Assembly (NCBI GenBank): GCA_902782465.1
Contig: CACZNH010000002.1
Coordinates: forward strand, 1 to 64,000
Length of the DNA: 64,000 bases
From: an uncultured Bacteroidales bacterium
GTDB taxonomy: Bacteria; Bacteroidota; Bacteroidia; Bacteroidales; Muribaculaceae
Direction of reading: 5' to 3'
Positions 8,670 through 17,531 of the stretch are shown in pieces. A program made the translations under genes and the position numbers. Each line of letters begins with the position of its first letter. Position 1 is the first letter of the stretch. Below the pieces are notes generated by a model. The model had not been told where the DNA came from, did not search any database, and worked only from the letters and a program-made list of their open reading frames with translations.

Positions 8670-9000
8670 TTGAACCCATAGCCAGCCGGTTGAACTTTGG
8701 CTGGCCGGTTGAGGTATCGCAAGGCTCAGTCTTGTATATCTCCATGTTTCGCATTAATTAAAATACAACTTCTTGTAATTTTTCTTGCAATTTAAAGAAA
8801 CCTGTACTATCTTTGTGGGCGATACAGAATAGTGCAACAGCTCGAAGTATCATAACAGCATTTTGGATAAAACGTTGCGTGTTTTTGCTTTATAACAAGA
8901 ATCGTCCTCGCGCTTCTATTTTATCTGTTTCTAATTAACTCCAACTTTTAACCCGCCTTGCCTGAGGAGGACCAGACACGGCATCAATACTTGTGTGCGT
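8670..9000. other. Intergenic gap after the importer operon
   Basis: 331 bases without a gene. A 7-bp stem (8681-8687 with 8699-8705) may end the operon. 8707-8737 is the second copy of the repeat at 2860-2890. A promoter lies at 8785-8815, leaving a leader of about 180 bases before the LRR protein gene. I see no known riboswitch in that leader. Confidence 0.5.
8785..8815 (+). promoter_or_regulatory. Promoter of the LRR protein gene
   Basis: TTG 8785-8787, 20 bases, TATCTTTG 8808-8815. The upstream string ATTTTTCTTGCAATT is identical to that of the toxin-antitoxin promoter at 16821-16851. Confidence 0.6.
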
Positions 9001-10347
9001 ATGAATGATTTGTTATTAACCCTACGTAATTTTATTTTGTTGGCTGTCATTGTGATGCTTTCATCAACGGCCAAAGCCCAGGTCTTTTATGAAAATGGTA
9101 TTTATTATGAAGTGACTTCAAGTTACGACAATCTGGAAGCATCAGTGTATCCCTATAATGGTAGCTACCAGGGAGTTCTCGAGATTCCTGAAACGGTGAC
9201 GACTATGGTGTGGTGTGACTATGAGCAATTTGAAATGACTTATACTGTGACAGGTATCTCTAATGATGCCTTTCGTGACTGTAACCAGTTGACTAAAGTT
9301 GTTTTGCCCAACACCATCCGTTCTATCGGGCGTAACGCTTTTTATAATTGCTCGGCATTGTCAGAGATCAATTTGCCGGCATCCCTTACAAGCATCGGTT
9401 CCTCAGCATTCGGTTACTGTACTTCACTAAACTCAATTGTTATCCCTGAAAATGTGAATACCATTGGCTGGAATGCGTTCTATTGCTGCACTGGCCTTAC
9501 CGATGTCACCATTTCGTCAGCTGTCACTGAGTTGAACGGCACTTTCTTTGGCTGTACCGGGTTGACGGCTGTAGAGATTCCACAATCGGTGACGAAGCTT
9601 GACGGTACTTTTACAGGGTGTACCGGACTCAAGGCAATGAATGTTCCCGCTTCGGTGGAATATATCGGTGCCAGGACATTTGACGGCTGTACGGCACTGG
9701 CATCGGTAGTGTTGCCCTCCTCGCTCACTTACATTGCTGAACAGGCATTCTTTAACTGTGAAAACCTCAAGATTGTCACCTGTCTTGCTGTCACTCCACC
9801 TTCCATGTACACCAATGATTCAGAGAGCTTCGATTATTTGACTTACATGGATGGATTACTGTTTGTCCCCTCAGCTTCCATCCCGCAGTATCAATCGACC
9901 GACTGGTGGAGTTTGTTCCAGCACATTCAGGGCCTGTTGACATTGAATGTGACTTCGATGACCCTGAACAAGGGTAAGTCGTTTAAGCTGGTCACCAATT
10001 TTGCACCGGGCTTTATACTGGATTCTCCCGTTACCTGGCGTAGCAGCAATCCCACAACAGTTGCGGTTACGAATAATGGTTTGATTAGGGCTCTTGCAGT
10101 AGGACAAGCAGTCATTTATGCCACTGCTGGCAATGAAGAGGTTTCTTGTCAGGTCATCGTTATGGATGGTGAACACATTCTGGGTGATATAGATGGTGAC
10201 GGCCAGGTTGCCATTGGCGATATCACTATGCTCATCGACTTGATACTGAATGGCGGTGCTGAACCTGCCTTCGATGATGTTGACGGTAACGGTATCGTGG
10301 ACATCTCCGATATCACTGCCCTCATCGACTACATTCTTAACCATTAA
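9001..10347 (+). CDS. Secreted LRR protein with Big2 domain and dockerin-like tail
   Basis: 448 residues from the ATG at 9001 (a GTG two codons earlier is possible). Signal peptide to about residue 27. Residues 60-270 hold BspA/LRR_5-type repeats with F..C..L..V.IP..V..I steps. Residues 310-390 look like a bacterial Ig-like Big2 domain (TLNKGKSFKL, then VTWRSSNPTTVAV). The last 60 residues are two EF-hand-like dockerin repeats (GDIDGDGQVAIGDIT and DVDGNGIVDISDIT, each followed by LID.IL). Such proteins are surface exposed in Bacteroidales and often bind host or microbial partners. The ligand is unknown. Confidence 0.85.
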   Translation: MNDLLLTLRNFILLAVIVMLSSTAKAQVFYENGIYYEVTSSYDNLEASVYPYNGSYQGVLEIPETVTTMVWCDYEQFEMTYTVTGISNDAFRDCNQLTKVVLPNTIRSIGRNAFYNCSALSEINLPASLTSIGSSAFGYCTSLNSIVIPENVNTIGWNAFYCCTGLTDVTISSAVTELNGTFFGCTGLTAVEIPQSVTKLDGTFTGCTGLKAMNVPASVEYIGARTFDGCTALASVVLPSSLTYIAEQAFFNCENLKIVTCLAVTPPSMYTNDSESFDYLTYMDGLLFVPSASIPQYQSTDWWSLFQHIQGLLTLNVTSMTLNKGKSFKLVTNFAPGFILDSPVTWRSSNPTTVAVTNNGLIRALAVGQAVIYATAGNEEVSCQVIVMDGEHILGDIDGDGQVAIGDITMLIDLILNGGAEPAFDDVDGNGIVDISDITALIDYILNH

Positions 10348-10375
10348 TGATTAATCAACAAAACAAGATACAGTT

Positions 10376-12154
10376 ATGAAACGTAAAGCATTATTATTGA
10401 TAGCCATCATGGCTGTAGCGATAACAGCTACCGCACGTGTGTCGTATAATCAACGCCCCGTTCAACAACAAAACAATAGAGTGGCAGCCCCCAACGAGAA
10501 AATCCATGGAACTGTAAAGAACATGACGCGTTTTGACGCCAGCCTCAGGATTCCCGATGGCGATTTGAAGACCTACAAGCGTTCAGGACAGTATGTGTAT
10601 GTCAAGAACGGTTACCTTTACCGTGGATTCCAGACCGATAAGGTGGATATCGTCTATGCCGACAACAATGTCGTTTACCTCAAGAATATCCTGTGTGGTG
10701 CCAAGAACTATTTTGGCGACAACTTTTGGGTGCAGGGTACAATCAACGATGCGGGTACTGAAATTACCGTGCCGATGGGACAGTCGCTTTATGCCAACGT
10801 GAACGATGGCACTGAAGTGATTCTGGGATGGGGTATCACTACCGATGCTGCTGCTGATGTCTCCTACAGGATAGATGAAGATGTGACCGAGGTCGTTTAT
10901 GCCATCGACGGCGACAAGATTTCATGCTTAGGCACATCAGGACTGGCAAGTTCAGACAGCTACGCCGCCACAGGTTTGTCGGCTTACTGGAGCGATGATG
11001 ACAGCTGGACGGGATTTATCGAGTGTAACACTGTGCTCACCGAGACTGCACCGGTTGCTGCACCTCAGGTCATCGCCGAGCTTCCTGAGGGCTGCGAGGT
11101 CTCAACCTATGCCTATAAGGGAGGATGCGTTTATGGCGACTGGACTGCCGGCTGGGCAACATGCAATACCAGAGGCAAAATTGACGTGGCATTTGCCGAG
11201 GACGGCGTCGTTTACTTGCGCAATCCGCTGTGGTGGCACAACAGCTACAACACTTGGGTGCAGGGAACGTTCGATCCTGAGACGGGCATCATCTCGGTTC
11301 CCACGGGACAGTATCTGGCTTGGTCCGACAAGTCGGGATACGGCATCCAGCTCAAGTGGGGCAGCACCCACATCGTTGAGAATGGCATTGACGATGACGG
11401 CAAGCCTGTTTATGAGTTGCGTTACTCGGTTGACGAGAGCACAAAGCAAATCTGCTACCAGGTAGATGACAATAAATTATACCTCATTGGTTCTGAGGAA
11501 GATAGCCAAGCCACATTCCCATACAACTATGAGGCAACCAGCGTCATTGCCGTCTTTAGCGACAACCAGATGATGGACGCCATGGAATTTGGCATCGACG
11601 GCACTGAATTGCGTGAGGATGTAGAATGGGGCGTTCCCGAAATGCCTTGGGCAAATTATTGCTTTTTTGATGGTTACTACGAAGGATATTGCAACTTCTT
11701 TTTCACGTTACCAGAGTATGATGTCAATGGCAACTATCTGGATCCTGAGCATCTGAGTTACAGCATCTATGCTAATGGTGATGAAATGATAGCATTTGAT
11801 CCGGATTATTACCCTGAGCTCTCAGATTGGACCACAGAGATTACGTATGAAATATGGAGCCAGAATAATTCCTTTGGTTACGATTATGCCATTATTTACG
11901 GCTACTGGTGGGATTGCTACGCAATGGGTATTCAGGCACATTATACTGTTAACGGTGAGAAATACTCGTCAGATATCAATGTTTGTCATATCGATATGCC
12001 GACAGGAACGACCGAATTACCTGACATGAAGCCGGTTTCAAGTGTGCGCTATTTCAACGTGATGGGTCAGGAAATCCCCGCTCCTGAGGGCTTGACCATC
12101 AAAGTCACCACCTATACCGACGGAACCACCTCTGCCACCAAACTGATTAAATAA
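10376..12154 (+). CDS. Secreted protein with duplicated domain and C-terminal sorting domain
   Basis: 592 residues, signal peptide about 1-20. Two related blocks are visible at about 75-145 and 255-320: each has VVYL(K/R)N, a short Asn/Tyr-rich segment, (F/T)WVQGT, then I.VP.GQ. The family is unknown to me. The last 35 residues (YFNVMGQE, then TYTDGTTSATKLIK) look like a type IX-style C-terminal sorting domain of the variant also seen on the 57.2 kb amidase. It lies 28 bases after the LRR gene and is probably cotranscribed, so one dockerin-tailed and one sorting-domain-tailed protein would be made together. Confidence 0.7.
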   Translation: MKRKALLLIAIMAVAITATARVSYNQRPVQQQNNRVAAPNEKIHGTVKNMTRFDASLRIPDGDLKTYKRSGQYVYVKNGYLYRGFQTDKVDIVYADNNVVYLKNILCGAKNYFGDNFWVQGTINDAGTEITVPMGQSLYANVNDGTEVILGWGITTDAAADVSYRIDEDVTEVVYAIDGDKISCLGTSGLASSDSYAATGLSAYWSDDDSWTGFIECNTVLTETAPVAAPQVIAELPEGCEVSTYAYKGGCVYGDWTAGWATCNTRGKIDVAFAEDGVVYLRNPLWWHNSYNTWVQGTFDPETGIISVPTGQYLAWSDKSGYGIQLKWGSTHIVENGIDDDGKPVYELRYSVDESTKQICYQVDDNKLYLIGSEEDSQATFPYNYEATSVIAVFSDNQMMDAMEFGIDGTELREDVEWGVPEMPWANYCFFDGYYEGYCNFFFTLPEYDVNGNYLDPEHLSYSIYANGDEMIAFDPDYYPELSDWTTEITYEIWSQNNSFGYDYAIIYGYWWDCYAMGIQAHYTVNGEKYSSDINVCHIDMPTGTTELPDMKPVSSVRYFNVMGQEIPAPEGLTIKVTTYTDGTTSATKLIK

Positions 12155-12447
12155 TTGCACATGAAAAGCGGCACTAGCCGCAATCCGATTGTATAAGTGA
12201 GGAGTGAAGCGGACAATCCCGCCTCACTCCTCATTCTTAACTCCTGGCGGCCACGCCATGGCGAGGCCCTACACTCCACCCTCCATCTCCACCCTCCTCA
12301 ACGGCACTAGCCGCTTCTTGTTAATAACTTTATTTTTCTAGATGAAATATTTGGTGTAATTTTACACTCCAGTTCCCTTAGTGATTTTTTTACCGTTCAC
12401 TAACAACTAATATCTATTAACTGTTATCCATTATCTGAAATAAAGCG
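12155..12447. other. Gap before dnaE: terminator and short dispersed repeats
   Basis: A hairpin at 12198-12233 (10-bp stem TGAGGAGTGA plus a 4-bp inner stem across one mismatch) is the likely terminator. GCGGCACTAGCCGC at 12168-12181 recurs at 12302-12314 minus its first base. 12255-12277 matches 50344-50366 at 21 of 23 positions. Six loosely similar 7-base units (CTAACAA, CTAATAT, CTATTAA and others) fill 12400-12441, just before the dnaE ATG. Confidence 0.5.
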
Positions 12448-15400
12448 ATGATTCCTTTTGTACATCTGCACGTACACTCACAATACTCGATTCTTGACGG
12501 TATGGCACCTGTCAAGTCGTTGGTTGATAAGGCTATAGCCGACGGAATGCGCGGCATGGCCATTACCGACCACGGCAACATGTATGGCATCAAGGAATTT
12601 CACGACTATGTGTCCAAGTTGAACAAGAAGCGCGAGGAAAAGGGCGAGGAGAAATTCAAGCCCATCTTCGGCTGCGAGGTTTATGTGGCCTGGAACGACC
12701 GCCATGACCGCAACGACAAGCGGGACAACGGCAACCACCTGATCCTGCTGGCCAAAAACCTCAAGGGCTACAAGAACCTCATCAAAATCGTGTCGCACGC
12801 CTGGACCGAGGGCATGTACTACCATCCCCGCACCGACCACAGCGAGCTGGAGAAGTACCACGAGGGAATCATCTGCTGCTCGGCTTGCCTGGGCGGTGAG
12901 GTGCCGCAGCTGATTATGGGAGGACGCCTGCAGGAGGCACGTGAGACCATACAGTGGTTCAAGAGCGTCTTTGGTGACGATTACTACCTGGAGTTGCAGC
13001 GACACAAGGCGACCGTTGCTCGCGCTAACCATGAGACCTACGAGAAGCAGTGCATGGTCAACGACGAGCTCATAAAGTTCGCCCGCGAGCTGGATATCAA
13101 ACTCATCTGTTCCAACGACTCACACTTTGTCAACGAGGAGGATGCCGACGCCCATGAGCGTCTCATCTGCGTCTCCACAGGCCGCAAGCTCAGCGACGAG
13201 AACGTGATGCTCTACAGCAAGCAGGAGTGGTTCAAGACCACCGAGGAGATGAACGAGGTCTTTGCCGACATCCCCGAGGCGCTGCTGAACACCAACGAGA
13301 TTCTCGACAAGGTGGAAATCTACAGCATCGACCATGCGCCCATCCTGCCCGATTTCCCGCTGCCCGATGGTTTTGATAACGAGGACGACTACCTGCGCTA
13401 TCTGGTCTATGAAGGAGCCAAGGAGCGTTGGCCTGACTTGGACGACGAGCACCGCGAGCGCCTCGACTTTGAGCTGGAGACCATCAAGAACATGGGATTC
13501 CCCGGCTACTTCCTCATCGTGCAGGACTACATCCGCATGGCTCCAAAACTGGGTTGCTCCGTCGGTCCCGGTCGCGGTTCGGCGGCAGGTTCGGCAGTGG
13601 CTTACTGTTTGGGTATCACCAAGATTGACCCGATGAAGTATGACCTGCTGTTTGAGCGCTTCCTGAATCCTGACCGCATTTCCCTGCCTGATATCGATAC
13701 GGACTTTGACGATGACGGCCGTGCTGCTGTGCTTAACTATGTGACCGATAAATACGGTGCTGAGAAGGTGGCGCACATCGTCACCTACGGCACCATGGCT
13801 GCCAAGAGCGCCATCAAGGACGTCGCCCGTGTCGAGGACCTGTCTATCGACGAGAGCAACCGCCTCGCCAAGTTCATCCCCTCATCTCCCAACGAGATGC
13901 CCGAGGACAAGAACGGCAAGAAGCCCAAAATCACCGTCAAGAATTGCCTGGAGAGTTTCGACAACTTCCGTGCCGAACTGGACAACCAGGACCCCAGGGT
14001 GGGAGAGACCATCCGTTTTGCCGAGAAACTGGAAGGCAACATCCGCAGCACCGGTGTCCATGCCTGTGGCGTGATTATCGGTCGCGACGATATCACCGAC
14101 TGGGTGCCTGTGAGCACAGCTACCGACAGCGACGGCGAGAAAATCATCGTCACCCAGTACGAGGGCGGCGTCATCGAGAGCACCGGCCTCATCAAGATGG
14201 ACTTCTTGGGACTGAAGAACCTCTCCATCATCAAGGAGGCGCTGGCTAACATCAAGATTAACCACGGTGTTGACATCGACATCGAGAAAATCCCGATTGA
14301 TGACCCCAAGACCTATGCGCTATATTGTAAGGGCCAGACGTCAGCAACCTTCCAGTTCGAGTCGGCGGGCATGCAGAAGTGCCTCATCGAGCTGCACCCC
14401 ACCTGTTTCGAGGACCTGATTGCCATGAACGCCCTCTACCGTCCGGGTCCCATGGACTATATCCCCTCGTTCATCAACCGCAAGCATGGCAAGGAGCCTA
14501 TCGAGTATGACATCCCGTGCATGGAAAAATATCTCAAGGAGACTTACGGCATCACGGTCTATCAGGAGCAGGTGATGCTCCTGTCAAGGCAGCTGGCAGG
14601 TTTCACTCGCGGTCAGAGCGATACCCTGCGCAAGGCGATGGGTAAAAAGCAGATCGAGAAGATGAACGAGCTCGAGGCCCTCTTCTACGAGGGCGGCGAG
14701 AAAAACGGCTATGACAAGAAGGTGCTGAACAAGATTTGGGAAGACTGGAAGAAGTTCGCTTCCTACGCCTTCAACAAGTCACACGCCACATGTTACAGTT
14801 GGGTCGCCTATCAGACCGCCTATCTCAAGGCCAACTATCCCAGCGAATACATGGCTGCCGTACTGAGCAGCAACCTGAACGACATCACGACGCTGTCCAA
14901 ATATATGGACGAATGCCGCTCGATGGGCATCGAGGTGCTGGGCCCCAACATCAACGAGAGTTACAACCGCTTCAGCGCCACCAAGGACGGACGCATCCGT
15001 TTCGGCCTTGCCGGCATCAAGGGGGTGGGGGTTGGCTGTGTGGACGCTATTGTCGAGGAACGCGAGAAAAACGGCCCCTATCAGGATATCTTTGATTTTG
15101 TGCAGCGCGTCAACCAGGGCGCCTGCAACCGCAAGGCACTGGAGTCGATGGCGCTGGCGGGCGCATTCGATGACTTCAAGGACATCAAGCGCGAAGACTT
15201 CTTTGAGGTCAATCCGCGAGGTGAGGCCTATAGCGAGACGCTGATGCGTTTCGGTCAACGGTATCAGACCAGCAAACAGGAAATGCAGAACTCACTGTTC
15301 GGGGCTTTTGACGATGCCATCGAGGTGGCAACACCCCCGATTCCTCATGCCGAACCGTGGTCGCAGCTGGAGCGCCTGAACCGTGAGCGCGACCTGGTGG

Positions 15401-16002
15401 GCATGTACCTGTCGGCTCATCCGCTCGACCCCTATTATATCGAGGTAAAATATGGCTGCGACACGCCGCTGTCCGAGGTGAATCAGCGGGCCGATAAACT
15501 GGACCAGGAGATTACCATGGGCGGCATCGTCGTGGACTTCCAGACACGCATGGGCAAGAAAGGCGGCCAGTTCGGCATCCTCAAGATTGAGGACTATTCC
15601 GGCTCCTTTGAGTTCATGCTCTTCGGTAACAAGTTTGTCGATTATCAGAAGTTCGGCGTGCCGGGTCTTGCCATTGTCGTGCGCGGGGCTTACGAAAAAG
15701 GCTATGGCGACAAAGTGCGTTTCAACATGCGCTCGATAGACCTGTTGGAGAACCTCAAGGGCAAAATGGTGAAGAATCTCGTCATCTCGCTCAAGGACGA
15801 AGATTTGGGCAGTGTCGGCTTCCTGAAGGAACGTGTCGGCGCCGAGGGTGACAACCGTTGCGAACTCTACTTCCGCATGAAGGACCAGTCAAGTGGCAAT
15901 TATGTCATGTTGCGTTCCAAAAAACTCGTCGCCGTGGACAAGCGCTTAATGGAGTCTCTGCAAGAAGCTGGAATCAGGTTTAAAGTCAATGCCCGCGTGT
16001 GA
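12448..16002 (+). CDS. dnaE: DNA polymerase III alpha subunit (DnaE)
   Basis: 1184 residues; the replicative polymerase that extends DNA in the holoenzyme. The N-terminal PHP domain (about 1-270) begins FVHLHVHSQYSILDG. The palm catalytic aspartates are in PDIDTDF (Asp415 and Asp417) and MDFLGLKN (Asp585), corresponding to E. coli 401, 403 and 555. Helix-hairpin-helix motifs follow in the 820-900 region (GLAGIKGVG), and an OB fold lies at about 1025-1110 (ITMGGIVVDF). It ends soon after, within the normal DnaE1 size. trxA follows after 83 bases, an arrangement I recall from other Bacteroidales. Confidence 0.97.
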   Translation: MIPFVHLHVHSQYSILDGMAPVKSLVDKAIADGMRGMAITDHGNMYGIKEFHDYVSKLNKKREEKGEEKFKPIFGCEVYVAWNDRHDRNDKRDNGNHLILLAKNLKGYKNLIKIVSHAWTEGMYYHPRTDHSELEKYHEGIICCSACLGGEVPQLIMGGRLQEARETIQWFKSVFGDDYYLELQRHKATVARANHETYEKQCMVNDELIKFARELDIKLICSNDSHFVNEEDADAHERLICVSTGRKLSDENVMLYSKQEWFKTTEEMNEVFADIPEALLNTNEILDKVEIYSIDHAPILPDFPLPDGFDNEDDYLRYLVYEGAKERWPDLDDEHRERLDFELETIKNMGFPGYFLIVQDYIRMAPKLGCSVGPGRGSAAGSAVAYCLGITKIDPMKYDLLFERFLNPDRISLPDIDTDFDDDGRAAVLNYVTDKYGAEKVAHIVTYGTMAAKSAIKDVARVEDLSIDESNRLAKFIPSSPNEMPEDKNGKKPKITVKNCLESFDNFRAELDNQDPRVGETIRFAEKLEGNIRSTGVHACGVIIGRDDITDWVPVSTATDSDGEKIIVTQYEGGVIESTGLIKMDFLGLKNLSIIKEALANIKINHGVDIDIEKIPIDDPKTYALYCKGQTSATFQFESAGMQKCLIELHPTCFEDLIAMNALYRPGPMDYIPSFINRKHGKEPIEYDIPCMEKYLKETYGITVYQEQVMLLSRQLAGFTRGQSDTLRKAMGKKQIEKMNELEALFYEGGEKNGYDKKVLNKIWEDWKKFASYAFNKSHATCYSWVAYQTAYLKANYPSEYMAAVLSSNLNDITTLSKYMDECRSMGIEVLGPNINESYNRFSATKDGRIRFGLAGIKGVGVGCVDAIVEEREKNGPYQDIFDFVQRVNQGACNRKALESMALAGAFDDFKDIKREDFFEVNPRGEAYSETLMRFGQRYQTSKQEMQNSLFGAFDDAIEVATPPIPHAEPWSQLERLNRERDLVGMYLSAHPLDPYYIEVKYGCDTPLSEVNQRADKLDQEITMGGIVVDFQTRMGKKGGQFGILKIEDYSGSFEFMLFGNKFVDYQKFGVPGLAIVVRGAYEKGYGDKVRFNMRSIDLLENLKGKMVKNLVISLKDEDLGSVGFLKERVGAEGDNRCELYFRMKDQSSGNYVMLRSKKLVAVDKRLMESLQEAGIRFKVNARV

Positions 16003-16085
16003 CTTGGCATCATTATTGCTGAACATTCATCGGAATTTTATCAATTAACAATTATAATCAACCTATTAACCAACTAAGAGAAGAA

Positions 16086-16403
16086 ATGGCTACTGTTATT
16101 AATGACGCGAACTACAAGAGTTTGCTTGAAGCGGGCAAACCCGTTGTGATTGACTTCTGGGCTCCCTGGTGTGGCCCCTGCCGCAGCATCGCTCCGATTA
16201 TCGAAGATGTTGCCGCTGCCTACGAGGACCGTGCCATCGTCGGCAAGTATGATGTGGACGAGGGTGACGAGCTGAGTGTGGAATACGGCATCCGCAATAT
16301 CCCCACGCTGCTGTTCTTTGACAAGAGTGGACAGATGGTGGATAAGCACGTCGGCACCATTACCCGCGACGCACTGGCTGCCAAAATCGACGCCCTGCTG
16401 TAA
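16086..16403 (+). CDS. trxA: Thioredoxin
   Basis: 105 residues with the classical active site WCGPC (Cys29 and Cys32) and the cis-proline region IRNIPTLLFF. Cytoplasmic disulphide reductant, able to recycle the MsrA found at 2.2 kb. A strong intrinsic terminator follows at 16486-16525. Confidence 0.97.
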   Translation: MATVINDANYKSLLEAGKPVVIDFWAPWCGPCRSIAPIIEDVAAAYEDRAIVGKYDVDEGDELSVEYGIRNIPTLLFFDKSGQMVDKHVGTITRDALAAKIDALL

Positions 16404-16447
16404 CACTTATCAAACAACTCTGGCAACTTTTTTGTTTAGACAACTTG

Positions 16448-16472
16448 GACAACGTTGAACAACCTAAACAAC
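16448..16472 (+). repeat. Left 25-base direct repeat flanking the toxin-antitoxin cassette
   Basis: Begins GACAACGTTGAACAACC. It is repeated at 17439-17463 with one change (24 of 25 identical). The two copies bracket about 970 bases containing the toxin-antitoxin genes. Confidence 0.65.
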
Positions 16473-16485
16473 TTGATTAAATTAT

Positions 16486-16525
16486 GCATCCGCACGCCTT
16501 CTACGGGCATGCGGATGTCTTTTTT
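16486..16525 (+). terminator. Intrinsic terminator after trxA
   Basis: CATCCGCA (16487-16494) pairs with TGCGGATG (16510-16517). A further GCC/GGC pairing extends inward past one mismatch. TCTTTTTT follows. It has the classical intrinsic-terminator form. Confidence 0.85.
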
Positions 16526-16820
16526 GTCGAGTATTATAGTCGCCCTGCGGGCGAGAAATCCAACAAATCGTTTCAAATCCAACAAATAACTTTATTAATT
16601 TTTTCGATTTGCATTGATTTGAGAGATTTGGATAAGATTGGCGGCACCTCAGCCATTGAAGCAGGCCTCATGGCATTCGGTTTGCACAATCTTTCTCGGC
16701 CGCCAGGCCGACTTAACCATGCATTCGCATTCCCGATATAAAGGTAGGCGGATGACATCAGATCATTCAGACTATTCAGTTGTTGAGATTTCTAACAATG
16801 CAAGAAAAACTATATTTTTC
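16526..16820. repeat. Gap with opposed 9-base repeat arrays
   Basis: No gene I can support between trxA and the antitoxin. AAATCCAACAAAT occurs twice near 16557-16588. On the other side of an AT-rich centre, GATTTG-core units of about 9 bases follow (16604-16640), so the two arrays face each other. A small hairpin CGCCC-TG-CGGGCG lies near 16541. The GC-rich 16640-16745 stretch carries GGCGGC and GCCGCC inverted but no convincing reading frame. Confidence 0.4.
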
Positions 16821-16851
16821 TTGCAATTATTTTCGGCTTGCACTATCTTTG
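16821..16851 (+). promoter_or_regulatory. Promoter of the toxin-antitoxin operon
   Basis: TTG 16821-16823, 20 bases, TATCTTTG 16844-16851, about 25 bases before the antitoxin ATG. Shares its upstream 15 bases with the promoter at 8785. Confidence 0.65.
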
Positions 16852-16875
16852 CCGTCAAGAAAAAGATATAGGATT

Positions 16876-17133
16876 ATGACTTCAGGAGAATTAAACGCAC
16901 AGATTTTGCGCGACATGGCCGAAATCGCAGATAGCGAGGCGCTGATGAAACAGCTCGCCAAATATCTGAAGAAACTGGTCGCCAAGAAAAACGACCCCAC
17001 GTTGATGACCAAAGAGGAGTTCTTCGCCAAGTTAGAGGAAGGAGAACGCGCCTATGAACGTGGAGAATGCAGTGAAATGCTTGTAAACGAAGACATGACC
17101 ACTTATTTGAGAAGGCGTGGTTATGATTTATAG
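16876..17133 (+). CDS. Antitoxin of a YoeB-type toxin-antitoxin pair
   Basis: 85 residues, acidic and helical (MTSGELNAQILRDMAEIADSE). The N-terminal part may be a DNA-binding or dimerising segment, and the C-terminal TYLRRRGYDL region would wrap the toxin. I do not recognise a specific antitoxin family; identity rests on size and on the overlap with the toxin gene. Type II antitoxins usually repress their own promoter, which would place an operator near 16821-16870. The ATG at 16876 was chosen because the promoter lies inside the longer open frame. Confidence 0.75.
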   Translation: MTSGELNAQILRDMAEIADSEALMKQLAKYLKKLVAKKNDPTLMTKEEFFAKLEEGERAYERGECSEMLVNEDMTTYLRRRGYDL

Positions 17134-17398
17134 GATATTCTATACTCCAAAAGCTGAGTTGGACTTCTTGCGTCTTGCAAAGAATGAGCCTAAAGCATAT
17201 AAGAAAGCCTGTGAGTACATCGAGGAATTGAAATTGCATCCCACTACAGGGTTAGGTCACCCCGAACCGTTGAAAGGAAAACCCGAAGGGCGATGGAGCC
17301 GAAGAATCACGAAGAAACACCGCATGGTTTACCGCATCTATGACAGTGATGTGGTAGTTCTCGTCTTGTCAAGCTACGGCCATTACAACGACAAATAA
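17123..17398 (+). CDS. YoeB/Txe-family toxin (RelE superfamily mRNA endonuclease)
   Basis: 91 residues. The HPEPLKGKPEGRWSRRITKKHRM-type block is that of YoeB/Txe toxins: GLGHPEPLKG, then WSRRI, then HRMVYRI and a C-terminal SSYGHY. The His and Tyr near the C-terminus correspond to catalytic residues of YoeB, which cuts mRNA at the ribosome. The ATG at 17123 overlaps the antitoxin end by 11 bases; a GTG at 17117 is in frame. The cassette is bracketed by 25-base direct repeats. Confidence 0.9.
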   Translation: MIYRIFYTPKAELDFLRLAKNEPKAYKKACEYIEELKLHPTTGLGHPEPLKGKPEGRWSRRITKKHRMVYRIYDSDVVVLVLSSYGHYNDK

Positions 17399-17438
17399 AC
17401 CATCAAATTGGCATTCGCTCCCATTATCAATCAACAAA

Positions 17439-17463
17439 GACAACGTTGAACAACATAAACAAC
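17439..17463 (+). repeat. Right 25-base direct repeat flanking the toxin-antitoxin cassette
   Basis: Copy of 16448-16472 with a single C-to-A change. It starts 41 bases after the toxin stop. Confidence 0.65.
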
Positions 17464-17531
17464 GTTTCTCAAATTGCGCTGACGTGTGATTTTTTAATGC
17501 GAATTTCACATTTCAGGACAAGTCAATTGGG

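Noticed and set aside
16484..16741. 85-codon frame after trxA
   Set aside because: It begins inside the trxA terminator stem and runs through the repeat arrays; no family resemblance.
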